A DNA stretch of 64,000 nucleotides, taken from positions 1-64,000 of the forward strand of contig CANFHA010000002.1 of assembly GCA_947446645.1 (NCBI GenBank), read 5' to 3'. The first letter of the stretch is position 1. Every line of letters starts with the position of its first letter. Both the position numbers and the translations under genes were made by a program. Under the pieces are notes generated by a model. That model was not told the origin of the DNA. It did no database searches and saw only the letters and a program-made list of their open reading frames with translations. Source of the DNA: Chitinophagaceae bacterium (GTDB lineage: Bacteria > Bacteroidota > Bacteroidia > Chitinophagales > Chitinophagaceae). Shown in pieces: positions 17,028-26,276 of this stretch.

Positions 17028-18272
17028 ATGAGCAAAAGTAGTTTTCTAAACAATAAGATTTTAGACAAATCCAATATTGCAATATTATGCATATTGGGTA
17101 TGTTCGTTGGTTACCTGTTTCCGCCTGCAGTGCTCTCCATTTCCATGATCCTGTTTGGTGTAAATGCATTGTGGGACGTGAATCCACGGCTTTGGTTCAA
17201 AGACAAATGGTGGCTGGTAGGTGTGGCCTGGGTGCTGATCTTTGCAGTTACCTGGTTCTGGAGCGTGAACAAAGGGGACTGGGAGGTTCGTTTTCAGCTG
17301 AAGCTGCCTTTCTTAATCCTGCCGCTGGCTTTTACATTTTTACCACAGTTCTCGCGCAGGCAGGTGCAGTTGCTCACGCTGGTAGTAGCAATAATGCTCG
17401 CCGGCAGCGCTTTTTACAGTCTATCCTTCCTCCTTCGGGATCCTGTGCATGCAATACGGGAGTATAAGCAGTCGCACATATTACCTACGCTGCCCAAAGG
17501 GGATCACATAAGCGCCAGCATGGGCGTGGCGGTATTTATTATGTTGGCTGTTTATGTCTGGCCCTTACTACTATCCAGGGCCGCAAAGTGGGTTATAGGT
17601 ATTTGTCTTGCCATACTGGTCATTCACCTGCACATTATAGCGGTGAAAAGCGGGCTCATAGCCTTCTACATATTTGTAATAGGATGGAGCATTTATTCAC
17701 TATTTTCCGGGAGAAGGGCCGTAGGGGTGCTCATCTTGTTATCGCTGCCGCTGGTATTTTTCCTGGTTGGCAGGTATGTGCCTACGCTGAGGGAGCGTGT
17801 TGCGTATACTTTTTATAGCTATATCATGTTCAAAACCGGCGACCATTCAGGTAAGTACGGAGATATCTCACGGCTAATGTCCTATTCCCTGGCAATAGAC
17901 CTGATCAAAAAGCATCCGCTGCTTGGTGTAGGTGCCGGCGATATAAAAGACCAGATGGACACATCTTATGCTCGGGTGTATCCAGAAGTGCAGCAGGTAG
18001 ACAGGCTATATCCGCACAACCAGTTCCTGGTAAATGCGCTTGGTTGTGGCATCCCGGCAATGCTGCTGTTTGTATTCTGGCTCTTTATGCCCCTTGCTAA
18101 ACTGAAGCGAAATCGTCAAAGTTTCTTTTTCTTCATGATCTGGTTTACCGGACTTTTTGAGCTAATGATAGAGCCGCACCTTGAAGGCCAGCTGGGGATT
18201 TTTGTATTCCTGTTTTTCCTTTTATTCCAAAAGCATGAATTAAACAGGCCTGAGGTCGCTATAGGCGAATAG
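17028..18272 (+). CDS. O-antigen ligase-like membrane protein (Wzy_C)
   Basis: The 414-residue protein has ten or more membrane segments and a large outside loop between about residues 270 and 335. That loop carries the Wzy_C/WaaL features: RLMSYSLAIDLIKKHPLLGVGAGDIKDQM and YPHNQFLVNALGCGIPAM, with the conserved HPLLGVGxG and PHNxFL phrases. Members transfer or polymerise lipid-linked glycan on the periplasmic face. Whether this one is a ligase or polymerase cannot be told. It is divergent from meaB. A second protein of the same type lies at 39469. Confidence 0.8.
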   Translation: MSKSSFLNNKILDKSNIAILCILGMFVGYLFPPAVLSISMILFGVNALWDVNPRLWFKDKWWLVGVAWVLIFAVTWFWSVNKGDWEVRFQLKLPFLILPLAFTFLPQFSRRQVQLLTLVVAIMLAGSAFYSLSFLLRDPVHAIREYKQSHILPTLPKGDHISASMGVAVFIMLAVYVWPLLLSRAAKWVIGICLAILVIHLHIIAVKSGLIAFYIFVIGWSIYSLFSGRRAVGVLILLSLPLVFFLVGRYVPTLRERVAYTFYSYIMFKTGDHSGKYGDISRLMSYSLAIDLIKKHPLLGVGAGDIKDQMDTSYARVYPEVQQVDRLYPHNQFLVNALGCGIPAMLLFVFWLFMPLAKLKRNRQSFFFFMIWFTGLFELMIEPHLEGQLGIFVFLFFLLFQKHELNRPEVAIGE

Positions 18273-18305
18273 ACGGTTCAGTTTTTCATTTCCAAACTTC
18301 TTCCT

Positions 18306-18313
18306 TATTTTTG
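18306..18313 (+). promoter_or_regulatory. TAnnTTTG -7 box immediately before clpS
   Basis: TATTTTTG at 18306-18313 ends four bases before the clpS ATG at 18318. It fits the Bacteroidota -7 consensus; no convincing TTTG -33 box was seen. If used, the mRNA would be leaderless or nearly so. Confidence 0.4.
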
Positions 18314-18317
18314 CTAT

Positions 18318-18620
18318 ATGAACAGTGCATTAGAACATCGTCCTGGTATACAATGGCAAACCGAGGAAAGCTTTGAAACAGATGTGATAGAAGAGGAACT
18401 GCACAATCTTATTGTGTGGAACGATGATGTGAATACGTTTGACTGGGTGATAGAATCACTTGTTGATATTTGTGGCCACGAAACTTTGCAGGCAGAGCAG
18501 TGCGCACTTATTATTCATCACAAAGGAAAATGCGGAGTTAAGAAGGGTAGTTTCGACGATCTGCGTCCGCAGGCAGAAGGCCTTATAGACAGGGGCATAC
18601 AGGCAACAATAGATTATTGA
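18318..18620 (+). CDS. clpS: ClpS, adaptor of the ClpAP protease
   Basis: The 100-residue protein has the ClpS core: LIVWNDDVNTFDWVIESL (the NDDxxT N-degron pocket motif), then CGHETLQAEQCALIIHHKGKC and a final helix AEGLIDRGI. It delivers substrates with destabilising N-terminal residues to ClpA or ClpC. The roughly 30-residue N-terminal extension is flexible and acidic, as expected for the part that enters the ATPase. It has no operon partner; the neighbouring gene downstream is convergent. Confidence 0.88.
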   Translation: MNSALEHRPGIQWQTEESFETDVIEEELHNLIVWNDDVNTFDWVIESLVDICGHETLQAEQCALIIHHKGKCGVKKGSFDDLRPQAEGLIDRGIQATIDY

Positions 18621-18678
18621 TCTTCATTGACTCTTATCGATCTGATTGGGGTAAGAAAATCTAGCTTGCCAGTTTAAT

Positions 18679-19170
18679 TTATTTCACCTGGCCAAGCAGG
18701 GTGTAGTCTACAAGTACGCGATCGCGGAAGAACAGGCGTAGTACACTATTCTGGTAAGCGTAATGCATTTCCTGTGTAGCTCCCTTTATTTTCATATCCA
18801 GCGGAGTGCCCAATAGTGTAAGTGCCTGTTTAATATCTGTGGCGCCTGAGCGGAGCTTGTGGGATAGCTTGCTGTCGAATACACTTTTTTCGGCTTGTAT
18901 GGAGGAGAATGAGAAATTTTCGAATGCGTCAGATTTTTTGTTCCAGCAAACAATAAGGTTGGTGTTCCCAAGTGTATAGTGCCACCATATCCTTTTTTTA
19001 TTCTCTTCCACTTTTTCAGGTTGGCCCAGCATATCGGTTACTTTTTGCCGGGTGGTAGCTTCAGTAGAAAGGTTGACGAGCGACAACAGTTTTTCAGAAT
19101 GGTCTATCCCAAGGCAGCGAATGCCGGCAGAAAGCGATAAAACAAACAGTAAAAACAATACTTTCTTCAT
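18679..19170 (-). CDS. Secreted protein with two BamE/SmpA-like repeats
   Basis: The 163-residue protein has a signal peptide (about 1-20) and two similar halves. Each carries the BamE/SmpA-like phrase of helix then Gly-x-Pro: TTRQKVTDMLGQPEKVEENKKRIWWHY and ATDIKQALTLLGTPLDMKIKGATQEMHYAY. This fold is used for protein-protein contact in envelope proteins. No lipobox is evident, so it may be periplasmic. Function unknown. Confidence 0.55.
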   Translation of the reverse strand: MKKVLFLLFVLSLSAGIRCLGIDHSEKLLSLVNLSTEATTRQKVTDMLGQPEKVEENKKRIWWHYTLGNTNLIVCWNKKSDAFENFSFSSIQAEKSVFDSKLSHKLRSGATDIKQALTLLGTPLDMKIKGATQEMHYAYQNSVLRLFFRDRVLVDYTLLGQVK

Positions 19171-19275
19171 ACCCTATTAGTTACTAATTTTATGCCAACT
19201 TTTTTTTACAACTGTTTTCTGTGCATTGTAGCTAAAGTTACTGTTTTTTGATGAAAGGCGATTTAGATTTCGATT

Positions 19276-19608
19276 ATGAAAAAGTCTCAAAAAGTTGTTC
19301 TGTCCGCAGTATTGCTTGGTGCAATATCGTCCTGCAATAATCACAAGGATGAATGGACTTACGGCAAGGATTCGGGCGGGCGTACGCGCGACACGTCAGT
19401 GTACCAGGATGGAGGCTATCATTACTATCGCTACTATGGAGGGGGCTGGTATCCACTGATGCGCAATAATATGATAAACACTACATCTTATGTGCCGGTC
19501 ACATCAGCTCAAATATCCAGGGGTGTCTTTTCATCGCGGACTACCTCGGGCAGTGTCCGGACCGGTGGTTTTGGAAGCTCCGCGCACGGATCATCAGGAG
19601 GAGAATAG
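19276..19608 (+). CDS. YgiB-like (DUF1190) lipoprotein
   Basis: The 110-residue lipoprotein (lipobox ISSC, Cys at residue 20) has a Tyr/Gly-rich middle (YQDGGYHYYRYYGGGWYPL) and a Ser/Gly-rich end (RTGGFGSSAHGSSGG). The closing GGFGSS phrase and its position directly upstream of a YgiC-like ligase match the E. coli ygiB-ygiC arrangement. It may display or anchor a modification carried out by the neighbouring enzyme, but this is not established. Confidence 0.65.
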   Translation: MKKSQKVVLSAVLLGAISSCNNHKDEWTYGKDSGGRTRDTSVYQDGGYHYYRYYGGGWYPLMRNNMINTTSYVPVTSAQISRGVFSSRTTSGSVRTGGFGSSAHGSSGGE

Positions 19609-19653
19609 AGGTTACGCACCAGGTTTAGTTTCTGAATATTAAATGCTCAACTT

Positions 19654-20796
19654 TTGAAAAGACATATAATCGCGCCAAGGAAGGACTGGGAGGAAAAAGT
19701 GAAGGAACAAGGTTTTTTGTTCTATAAAACCGAATCGTATTATACTGAAACTGCCGCTTATGAATTTACGGCGGCAGAAGTAGACCAGATAGAAGCAGCC
19801 ACGGCTGATATTTTTGAAAAATGTATGGCTGTTGTGGACTATGTAATAAAGGATGATCTATGGGATGAGTTTTTTATTCCAAAGGAATATGCAGATCTCA
19901 TAAAATGGTCGTGGCAGGAAGATATGCCCAGCTTTTATGGCCGCATGGATCTCGCCTTCAATGATGGAGAAATAAAATTGCTGGAGTTTAATGCAGACAC
20001 ACCCACATCGCTGCTTGAAGCCAGTGTGATCCAATGGTACTGGCTGCAGGATTATGACAGCACGCTGGACCAGTTCAATTCCATACACGAAAAACTGATG
20101 GCGCATATGCAGGTGTGCGCTCCATATCTCTATGATCCGCAGGTGCTCACATTTGCCTGCGCTGAGGATAATCTTGAAGACCTGATGACCACCAAGTACC
20201 TGCAGGATGTAGCCGACCAGGCAGGCATAAAAACAGATTTCCTATACATGGATGAGATAGGGATGGATGATAGAAATGAATTTTATAAGGCAGACGGCAC
20301 GCCTCTAAGCAATGTTTTTAAGCTTTATCCATACGAGTGGTTGCTTCACGAGGAGTTTGGGAAGTACCTGCCCGCTACCCGCAACACCACTATGTGGATA
20401 GAGCCGGCATATAAAGCCCTGTGGAGCAACAAAATGCTACTAGTGTACCTGCACAAGCTGTTCCCGGATTGCAAATACATACTGCCAGCCGAATACAGCG
20501 CGACAGAAGTACTGTACCGGCCAGGGAAATATGTACAAAAGCCGGTTTACTCCCGCGAAGGTGCGAACGTGAAAATCGTGAGTAATGCAGGACAGGTGCT
20601 GGAGCAGACAGGTGGCGAGTATGGCGAAGAAGGCTACGTGATACAGGATTACACTGAATTGCCGGACTTTGATGGCAACCACCCCGTTATTGGCAGCTGG
20701 CTTATAGGTGGCGTGCCGGCGGGAATGGGAATACGAGAGTCTACCGGATTAATAACCGGTAATACGAGTAAGTTTGTCCCACATTTTTTTAAATAA
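19654..20796 (+). CDS. Glutathionylspermidine synthase-like ATP-grasp ligase (YgiC family)
   Basis: The 380-residue protein matches the C-terminal ligase half of glutathionylspermidine synthase: SFYGRMDLAFNDGEIKLLEFNADTPTSLLEA, LWSNKMLLVYLHKLFPDCKYILPA, KPVYSREGANVKIV and GSWLIGGVPAGMGIRES (ATP- and magnesium-binding segments of an ATP-grasp fold). E. coli YgiC lacks proven glutathionylspermidine activity, so the real substrate is open. The start is TTG at 19654; the only nearby ATG (19643) is in another frame. It follows the YgiB-like gene by 45 bases. Confidence 0.85.
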   Translation: MKRHIIAPRKDWEEKVKEQGFLFYKTESYYTETAAYEFTAAEVDQIEAATADIFEKCMAVVDYVIKDDLWDEFFIPKEYADLIKWSWQEDMPSFYGRMDLAFNDGEIKLLEFNADTPTSLLEASVIQWYWLQDYDSTLDQFNSIHEKLMAHMQVCAPYLYDPQVLTFACAEDNLEDLMTTKYLQDVADQAGIKTDFLYMDEIGMDDRNEFYKADGTPLSNVFKLYPYEWLLHEEFGKYLPATRNTTMWIEPAYKALWSNKMLLVYLHKLFPDCKYILPAEYSATEVLYRPGKYVQKPVYSREGANVKIVSNAGQVLEQTGGEYGEEGYVIQDYTELPDFDGNHPVIGSWLIGGVPAGMGIRESTGLITGNTSKFVPHFFK

Positions 20797-20860
20797 GCAC
20801 TTAATTGAAACATCAGGCCATAAGTACTGATAGTTTATATAAGCAGTATACAATTCTCAC

Positions 20861-23035
20861 ATGCGCAAAAATTTCTGGCTCACGGTAGCCCTATTTTCAA
20901 CACAGCTGGTCCTAGCACAAGGCACAAAGCAGATAACCATAGACGACCTCTATAAAAACAATACATTTTCTGTAAAGAATGTACCCGGCTTTAACGCAAT
21001 GCGGGACGGCGATTATTATACCCAGATCGATAACGAGGAGGGGCGCCAGCTTATACGCGTATACAACCTGGAGACCGGCAAACAGGAACAGACCCTGTTT
21101 GACAACAGCACGCAAAAGGCCGGCAGCGCTATTGTGAACATTGACGAATACATACTTAGTAGAGATGAACAAAAGATGCTGCTGCTCTCAGACGCGGAAA
21201 ATATCTACCGCCGGTCTGTGCTTCACCATGTATACGTTTACGGTATTGAATCGGGTGTAGTAAAGCCGCTTGACAATGATAAAGTGCTGCATGCTACCTT
21301 TTCACCTGATGGTAAAAAAGTGGCCTTCGTGAAAAACAACAACCTGTATTATAAAGACCTGGCCACTGATAAAGTGGTGCAGGTGACAACAGACGGTGAA
21401 AAAAATAAAATAATAAACGGCAACTGCGACTGGGTGTACGAAGAGGAGTTTGGATTTTCTCGGGCTTTCGATTGGTCGAAAGACGGGAACTACCTGTCAT
21501 ATTACCGCTTTGACGAAAGTGCGGTGCCTGAATATACGATCGCAAAGTACACTGGGCTTTACCCTGAGCAGTACACTTACAAATATCCAAAAACAGGGGA
21601 GCGCAATTCAGTAGTTCAAATAAAGATCTATGATGTGAGAAATGGCAGTACGATAAATGCAAATACAGGCACTGAAACCGATCAGTACATACCACGCATA
21701 AAGTGGACCGAAGATCCTTCAAAACTGTGCGTATACAGGATGAACAGGCTACAGAATAACCTGGAGCTGCTGCTGACCAGCGCAGCCGATGGAAGCACTA
21801 CTACGATTTACTCTGACAACAACAAGTCGTACATAACCATTGATGATGAGATAACCTTTTTGCCTGATGGTCACTCCATGATAATTAGGAATGAAAAGGC
21901 AGCATACAGCCATTTATTTCACTGGGATTGGAAGATACCTAAGCTCATAGACCTCACCGAAGGCCTGTTTGACGTAGATGCATTGGTGGCGGTAGATGTA
22001 AAGCGTGAGCTGGTATACTATACTGCTGCGGAAAATTCGCCGCTGGAGCGAAATCTTTATGTGGTAAACTTTAAGGGTAAAAAAGATAGGTGCCTCACAC
22101 CTGAGCGAGGTACACATGCCATTACACCTTGCGAAGGCAACAATTTCTTTATAGATAAGTACTCGCAAATAAATAAAGTGCCGGTGTATTACCTGCGCAA
22201 TGCAAACGGAAAAATAATACGGACGCTGGAAGACAATAAGGCGCTTGATAATAAGCTGAAAGAATATGCGCTCGGAGATATTCGTATAATGAAGATAAAG
22301 GGCGCTGATGAAATGCTTAACGCATGGATGATAACACCTCCCGGTTTTGATAGTAGCAAGAAATACCCGGTACTCATGTACCAGTATAGCGGGCCTGGAT
22401 CGCAGGAGGTAGCAGATCGGTTTCCGTTGGGCAACTATTTCTGGCACCAGATGCTGGCGCAGAAAGGATATATAGTAGTCTGCGCGGATGGCACTGGCAC
22501 AGGTTTCAGAGGGGAAGAGTTCAGGAAGAAGACTTATCTGCAACTGGGTAAAGCCGAAAGTGATGACCAGATAGCCGTAGCGAAAGAACTGGGAAAGCTG
22601 TCTTATGTAGATAAAGCCCGGATTGGCATATGGGGGTGGAGCTATGGCGGATTCATGAGCAGCACCTGCATAATGAAGGGTAATGATGTTTTCAAAACTG
22701 CAATAGCCGTGGCCCCGGTGACCAACTGGCGCTACTACGACAACATTTACACCGAGCGATACATGCGAACCCCACAGGAAAACCCATCGGGCTATGACGA
22801 AAATGCTCCCGAGAAAATGGCAGATAAGCTTAAGGGCAATTTTCTGCTGATACATGGCACAGCAGATGATAATGTGCATTTTCAGAATGCCGTAATGCTC
22901 ACATCTGCACTTATTAGAGCGGATAAAGATTTTGAAAGCGAATATTACCCGGATAAGGCTCATGGCATATCTGGTGGGAATACCCGGCACCAGCTTTATA
23001 AACGTATGACCAATTTTATTTTAAAGAACCTTTAA
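20861..23035 (+). CDS. Dipeptidyl peptidase IV family serine protease (S9)
   Basis: The 724-residue secreted enzyme (signal peptide to about residue 19) has an N-terminal eight-bladed propeller with the DWVYEEEFGFSRAFDWS phrase, whose Glu pair binds the substrate N-terminus, and a C-terminal alpha/beta hydrolase domain. The catalytic triad is Ser594 in GWSYGGF, Asp669/670 in HGTADDN and His701 in KAHGI. It removes Xaa-Pro or Xaa-Ala dipeptides from peptide N-termini in the periplasm, feeding peptide uptake. Length and motifs are normal for the family. Confidence 0.92.
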   Translation: MRKNFWLTVALFSTQLVLAQGTKQITIDDLYKNNTFSVKNVPGFNAMRDGDYYTQIDNEEGRQLIRVYNLETGKQEQTLFDNSTQKAGSAIVNIDEYILSRDEQKMLLLSDAENIYRRSVLHHVYVYGIESGVVKPLDNDKVLHATFSPDGKKVAFVKNNNLYYKDLATDKVVQVTTDGEKNKIINGNCDWVYEEEFGFSRAFDWSKDGNYLSYYRFDESAVPEYTIAKYTGLYPEQYTYKYPKTGERNSVVQIKIYDVRNGSTINANTGTETDQYIPRIKWTEDPSKLCVYRMNRLQNNLELLLTSAADGSTTTIYSDNNKSYITIDDEITFLPDGHSMIIRNEKAAYSHLFHWDWKIPKLIDLTEGLFDVDALVAVDVKRELVYYTAAENSPLERNLYVVNFKGKKDRCLTPERGTHAITPCEGNNFFIDKYSQINKVPVYYLRNANGKIIRTLEDNKALDNKLKEYALGDIRIMKIKGADEMLNAWMITPPGFDSSKKYPVLMYQYSGPGSQEVADRFPLGNYFWHQMLAQKGYIVVCADGTGTGFRGEEFRKKTYLQLGKAESDDQIAVAKELGKLSYVDKARIGIWGWSYGGFMSSTCIMKGNDVFKTAIAVAPVTNWRYYDNIYTERYMRTPQENPSGYDENAPEKMADKLKGNFLLIHGTADDNVHFQNAVMLTSALIRADKDFESEYYPDKAHGISGGNTRHQLYKRMTNFILKNL

Positions 23036-23105
23036 GTTTCCGGCATTACGCGGCCGAACGGCTTCAGCCGCAGAATAGTACCTTTGCCAGCACCAGATAG
23101 TATTA

Positions 23106-24038
23106 ATGAATAAAATAGAAGTAAATGCCTACAAAAAGCAACCTGCACGCTACTTTTTCAGAAAGGCGCAAGGGGTTATAATGCCCGGGCTTAAGGGGGC
23201 TTCTTTGTACGATGTAGGGCGGTTTTTTGTGTGGGAAATACGAACGCTGAAACTGCAGGAACGGGCAGCCGCAGTTACCTATAACTTTCTAATGGCATTG
23301 CCGCCTACGTTCCTGTTCCTGTTTTCATTGCTTCCCTATCTGCCGGTGAAGAATGTGGAGCAGGCTATACTAAACACGATAAAGCTGATAACGCCTAACC
23401 ATAATATTTACGTAAGCGTGCGGGATGTGATCAAAGACTTTATGGCTAAGCCACATCATAATGTCTTGTCTTTTGGTATCATATTGGTGCTTTTCTTTTC
23501 TTCGAACGGGGTTATGGGCCTTATGCGCAGCTTTGACAAAAGCAGGTCGCTCTACAAGAAGAGAAACGGGCTACAGCGCAGATGGACGGCCATAAAGCTT
23601 ACCATTATGCTTATAGGCGTGAGTATAATGGCGCTTACAATATTGGTTTTCCAGAGCAAGAATCTCAATCCCATTATTTTAAAGACTTTTCACAGTATTA
23701 CGCTGCTTAAATTCGTCAGTTTTGTCATTCTTATGTTTTTGGTGTTCATTGCCATATCGCTCATTTACTTCTATGGCTCATCATTAACTGTGCGTGTCAA
23801 ATTTGTTTCTGCCGGTTCTGTGTTCGCAACAGTAGCATCTGTCGTTGCTACGTCTATTTTCTTTTTCCTGGTCAATAATTTTCTTAACTATAACAAGGTA
23901 TATGGCTCCATAGGCTCTTTGATAGCCTTTATGGCTTGGGTATGGCTCAACACTATTATTATTTTGCTGGGCTATGAGCTGAATGTGAGCATACTACTTG
24001 GTAAACTTTCGCGGGAGGAAAATGATGAGGAAGAATAA
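23106..24038 (+). CDS. YihY/BrkB family inner-membrane protein
   Basis: The 310-residue protein has about six membrane segments and the YihY pattern: ERAAAVTYNFLMALPPTFLFLFSLLP, FSSNGVMGLMRSFDKS, and the end YGSIGSLIAFMAWVWLNTIIILLGYELN. The family (once called virulence factor BrkB or RNase BN) has no settled function. Its 3' end overlaps the next gene by 17 bases, so the two are translationally linked. Confidence 0.87.
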   Translation: MNKIEVNAYKKQPARYFFRKAQGVIMPGLKGASLYDVGRFFVWEIRTLKLQERAAAVTYNFLMALPPTFLFLFSLLPYLPVKNVEQAILNTIKLITPNHNIYVSVRDVIKDFMAKPHHNVLSFGIILVLFFSSNGVMGLMRSFDKSRSLYKKRNGLQRRWTAIKLTIMLIGVSIMALTILVFQSKNLNPIILKTFHSITLLKFVSFVILMFLVFIAISLIYFYGSSLTVRVKFVSAGSVFATVASVVATSIFFFLVNNFLNYNKVYGSIGSLIAFMAWVWLNTIIILLGYELNVSILLGKLSREENDEEE

Positions 24039-25449
24039 GGCGCACTCACTTTTGCGTAAAGCGCGTACAGTTTTGTCAAGCCTCAGAAGTTTGGCTCCGC
24101 TGGTCGTTTTATCTGCGCTACTGCACTCGTGTAAAAATAAAGACAGCATCCCGGAAACAGTAACTTTTACAGAACATGTGGCTCCTATATTGTTCGGCAA
24201 CTGTACTATTTGCCATAGGCCAGGGGGCAACGCGCATTTTTCGCTGGTTACTTATGAAGATGCCCGCAAAAATGCTGGCGCATCGGCCTTTGTTACAAAA
24301 GAGCGCATGATGCCGCCATGGCCTGCCGACCCGCATTACACTTCCTTTATCGGCCAGCGGGTATTGAGCGACAGGGAAATAAAAATATTAGAAAAATGGC
24401 AGGCGGAGGGAGCGCCGCAAGGCCCGGCAGAAAAGCTACCAAAGTTGCCTGCCTATCCTGATGGGTCTGATGTGCGCACACCGGATATGAGAATAGCTGT
24501 ATCACCATATCTTTTGAAAGCAAACAGCAGCGACCAGTTCCTGCTCGTAAAGGTGCCCTTCCAGCTTCCGCAGGATACATTTGCCAGCCTCATAGAGTTT
24601 ATCCCCGGCAGGCACAATGTGGTCCACCACGTGAACGGAGACATGATCTCCTATGACTATGATAAAAAGGGGGACGTAAATGCAGGCGAGCGTGCGCTGG
24701 ATATGCAAAATGATACCTCGAAATTACTGGAGGCGTATCGGCGGCTGGGATTACCTAATGATGACGGGTCATACCCGGTGCTGCAAAAGTCGGTGGTAAA
24801 CTACCTGCCCGGAGCAATGGGGCAGAATTATTCTGATGGCATTGGGGGGTACAAACTAACACGAAAAGGCGTCTTTCTGTTAAATGATCTGCACTACGGA
24901 TTTACAAAGAGTGAGGATATTTCTGATAGTTCCTACATCAATATTTTTTTTTCAAAGACACCTCCTAAGCGCCCGGTTCAGGAATTTCAGCTCGGCACAT
25001 TAAGTTCCTTTGGCAATGCACCTGTGCTGCCAGATCTTATCATACAGCCTAATACGGTGAAGCAGGTGTATAGTAAGTATACCGTACCGGATGATATTTC
25101 CATACTAACAGTGAACCCGCATATGCACCTGCTGGGCAAAAGCTTTAAAGCCTATGCGCTTAAGCCTAATGGCGATACCATACGGCTTGTGTCTATACCG
25201 CGTTGGGATTTTAACTGGCAATACTTTTACACCTTTAAGACAATGGTGAAAATACCCAAGGGAAGCACCATCGTAGCCGAGGGCGTTTATGACAATACGA
25301 AGCAAAATCTGAATAACCCTTTTAGTCCGCCACGGCTGGTGCGCGACAACAATGGCAGCATGAAGGCTACAGACGAGATGTTCCAGTTTATCGTTACCTA
25401 CCTGCCATACCAGCCAGGAGATGAACACGTGAGCCTTGAACGCAAGTAG
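24022..25449 (+). CDS. Lipoprotein with cytochrome c and copper type II monooxygenase-like domain
   Basis: The 475-residue protein has an N-terminal lipoprotein signal (SALLHSC), a single c-type heme site (FGNCTICH, followed by MPPWPAD where a Met may be the axial ligand) and a C-terminal half resembling copper type II ascorbate-dependent monooxygenases. That half shows an HH pair in HNVVHHVNGD and an HxH in NPHMHLLGKSF, the positions expected for the CuA and CuB ligands. It may hydroxylate a substrate in the periplasm with electrons passed by its own heme (inference). The ATG at 24022 follows a good GGGAGGA ribosome site; 24025 is nearly equivalent. Confidence 0.7.
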   Translation: MMRKNKAHSLLRKARTVLSSLRSLAPLVVLSALLHSCKNKDSIPETVTFTEHVAPILFGNCTICHRPGGNAHFSLVTYEDARKNAGASAFVTKERMMPPWPADPHYTSFIGQRVLSDREIKILEKWQAEGAPQGPAEKLPKLPAYPDGSDVRTPDMRIAVSPYLLKANSSDQFLLVKVPFQLPQDTFASLIEFIPGRHNVVHHVNGDMISYDYDKKGDVNAGERALDMQNDTSKLLEAYRRLGLPNDDGSYPVLQKSVVNYLPGAMGQNYSDGIGGYKLTRKGVFLLNDLHYGFTKSEDISDSSYINIFFSKTPPKRPVQEFQLGTLSSFGNAPVLPDLIIQPNTVKQVYSKYTVPDDISILTVNPHMHLLGKSFKAYALKPNGDTIRLVSIPRWDFNWQYFYTFKTMVKIPKGSTIVAEGVYDNTKQNLNNPFSPPRLVRDNNGSMKATDEMFQFIVTYLPYQPGDEHVSLERK

Positions 25450-25500
25450 CTGCAATTGTTGAGGTCAAGTTAATATTAGCTTAGCCACAGAGTTAGAATA

Positions 25501-25529
25501 TTGATTTTATACCGAAAGTTCTATTTTTA
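25501..25529 (+). promoter_or_regulatory. Possible promoter of the thioredoxin-like gene
   Basis: TTG at 25501-25503, an 18-base spacer and TATTTTTA at 25522-25529 (one mismatch to TAnnTTTG) lie 15 bases before the ATG at 25544. Confidence 0.4.
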
Positions 25530-25543
25530 CAAAAACACCAAAC

Positions 25544-26158
25544 ATGAAAACATTCCTATTATCTGCGGCAACGCTGCTTGCTTCAGTAGCATTAATGCCA
25601 GTTTCTTCCTTTGCGCAGGATAAAATGAAACCGGGAGATGCCTTACCTGCATTGGAAACAACATTGCGAAACGCAAATGGCAGCAACACCACTTTGAAAG
25701 GTGCAGAAAAGGAAAACGGTCTCCTGATAATGTTCTCCTGCAACACTTGCCCGTTTGTAGTAAAGAATGAGGCCATTACGAAGAAGGCTATGGAATATGC
25801 CACAGCCCATAAAATAGGTATGATGATCATAAATTCGAATGAAGCTAAGCGTGGTGACGACGACTCCTATGATGCAATGAAAAAATTTGCGAAAGAGCAG
25901 GGGTACACCGTGCCTTACGTAGTAGATGAAAACTCAAAGCTCGCCGATATGTTTGGTGCAAACCATACTCCCGAGGTATTCCTGTTCAACAATAAGCATA
26001 AGCTGGTCTATATGGGCGCTATGAACGACAATCCGTCTGACCCTACAGGATATAAGAAAATGTACGTTAACGATGCCATGGATGCGGTGGTAGCAGGGAA
26101 AGAAGTGAACCCTAAAACTACTAAATCGATTGGCTGCAGTATAAAGAGAAAAGCATAA
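25544..26158 (+). CDS. Secreted thioredoxin-like/redoxin protein
   Basis: The 204-residue protein has a signal peptide ending at SSFAQ (about residue 25) and a redoxin fold: GDALPALETTLRNANG, then LIMFSCNTCPFVVKNEA (a CxxC-containing variant of the active-site WCxxC, with Ser before Cys), a cis-Pro region NHTPEVFLF and KLVYMGAMNDNP. It probably acts as a periplasmic thiol reductase or peroxiredoxin-like protein. It ends at a strong terminator. Confidence 0.82.
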   Translation: MKTFLLSAATLLASVALMPVSSFAQDKMKPGDALPALETTLRNANGSNTTLKGAEKENGLLIMFSCNTCPFVVKNEAITKKAMEYATAHKIGMMIINSNEAKRGDDDSYDAMKKFAKEQGYTVPYVVDENSKLADMFGANHTPEVFLFNNKHKLVYMGAMNDNPSDPTGYKKMYVNDAMDAVVAGKEVNPKTTKSIGCSIKRKA

Positions 26159-26181
26159 GCCGGATTATTTAACGTTATCCC

Positions 26182-26204
26182 AGCCCCTTATCGGGGCTTT
26201 TTTT
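26182..26204 (+). terminator. Intrinsic terminator of the thioredoxin-like gene
   Basis: A 6-bp GC-rich stem (26182-26187 with 26193-26198), five-base loop and a run of seven T. Confidence 0.85.
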
Positions 26205-26276
26205 ATAGGGCAGATTTATGCAGGCGCAATAAGATTTCAATTAGCGGAGTGTGCTATGTAATCTTCATTATTACTC

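Noticed and set aside
16964-17092. Upstream extension of the MeaB frame to an ATG
   Set aside because: It overlaps the divergent gene starting at 17028 and adds residues without similarity to the family.
21914-22990. 358-codon open frame on the minus strand
   Set aside because: It lies entirely antisense to the dipeptidyl peptidase gene, which has an intact catalytic triad; the translation has no recognisable domain.
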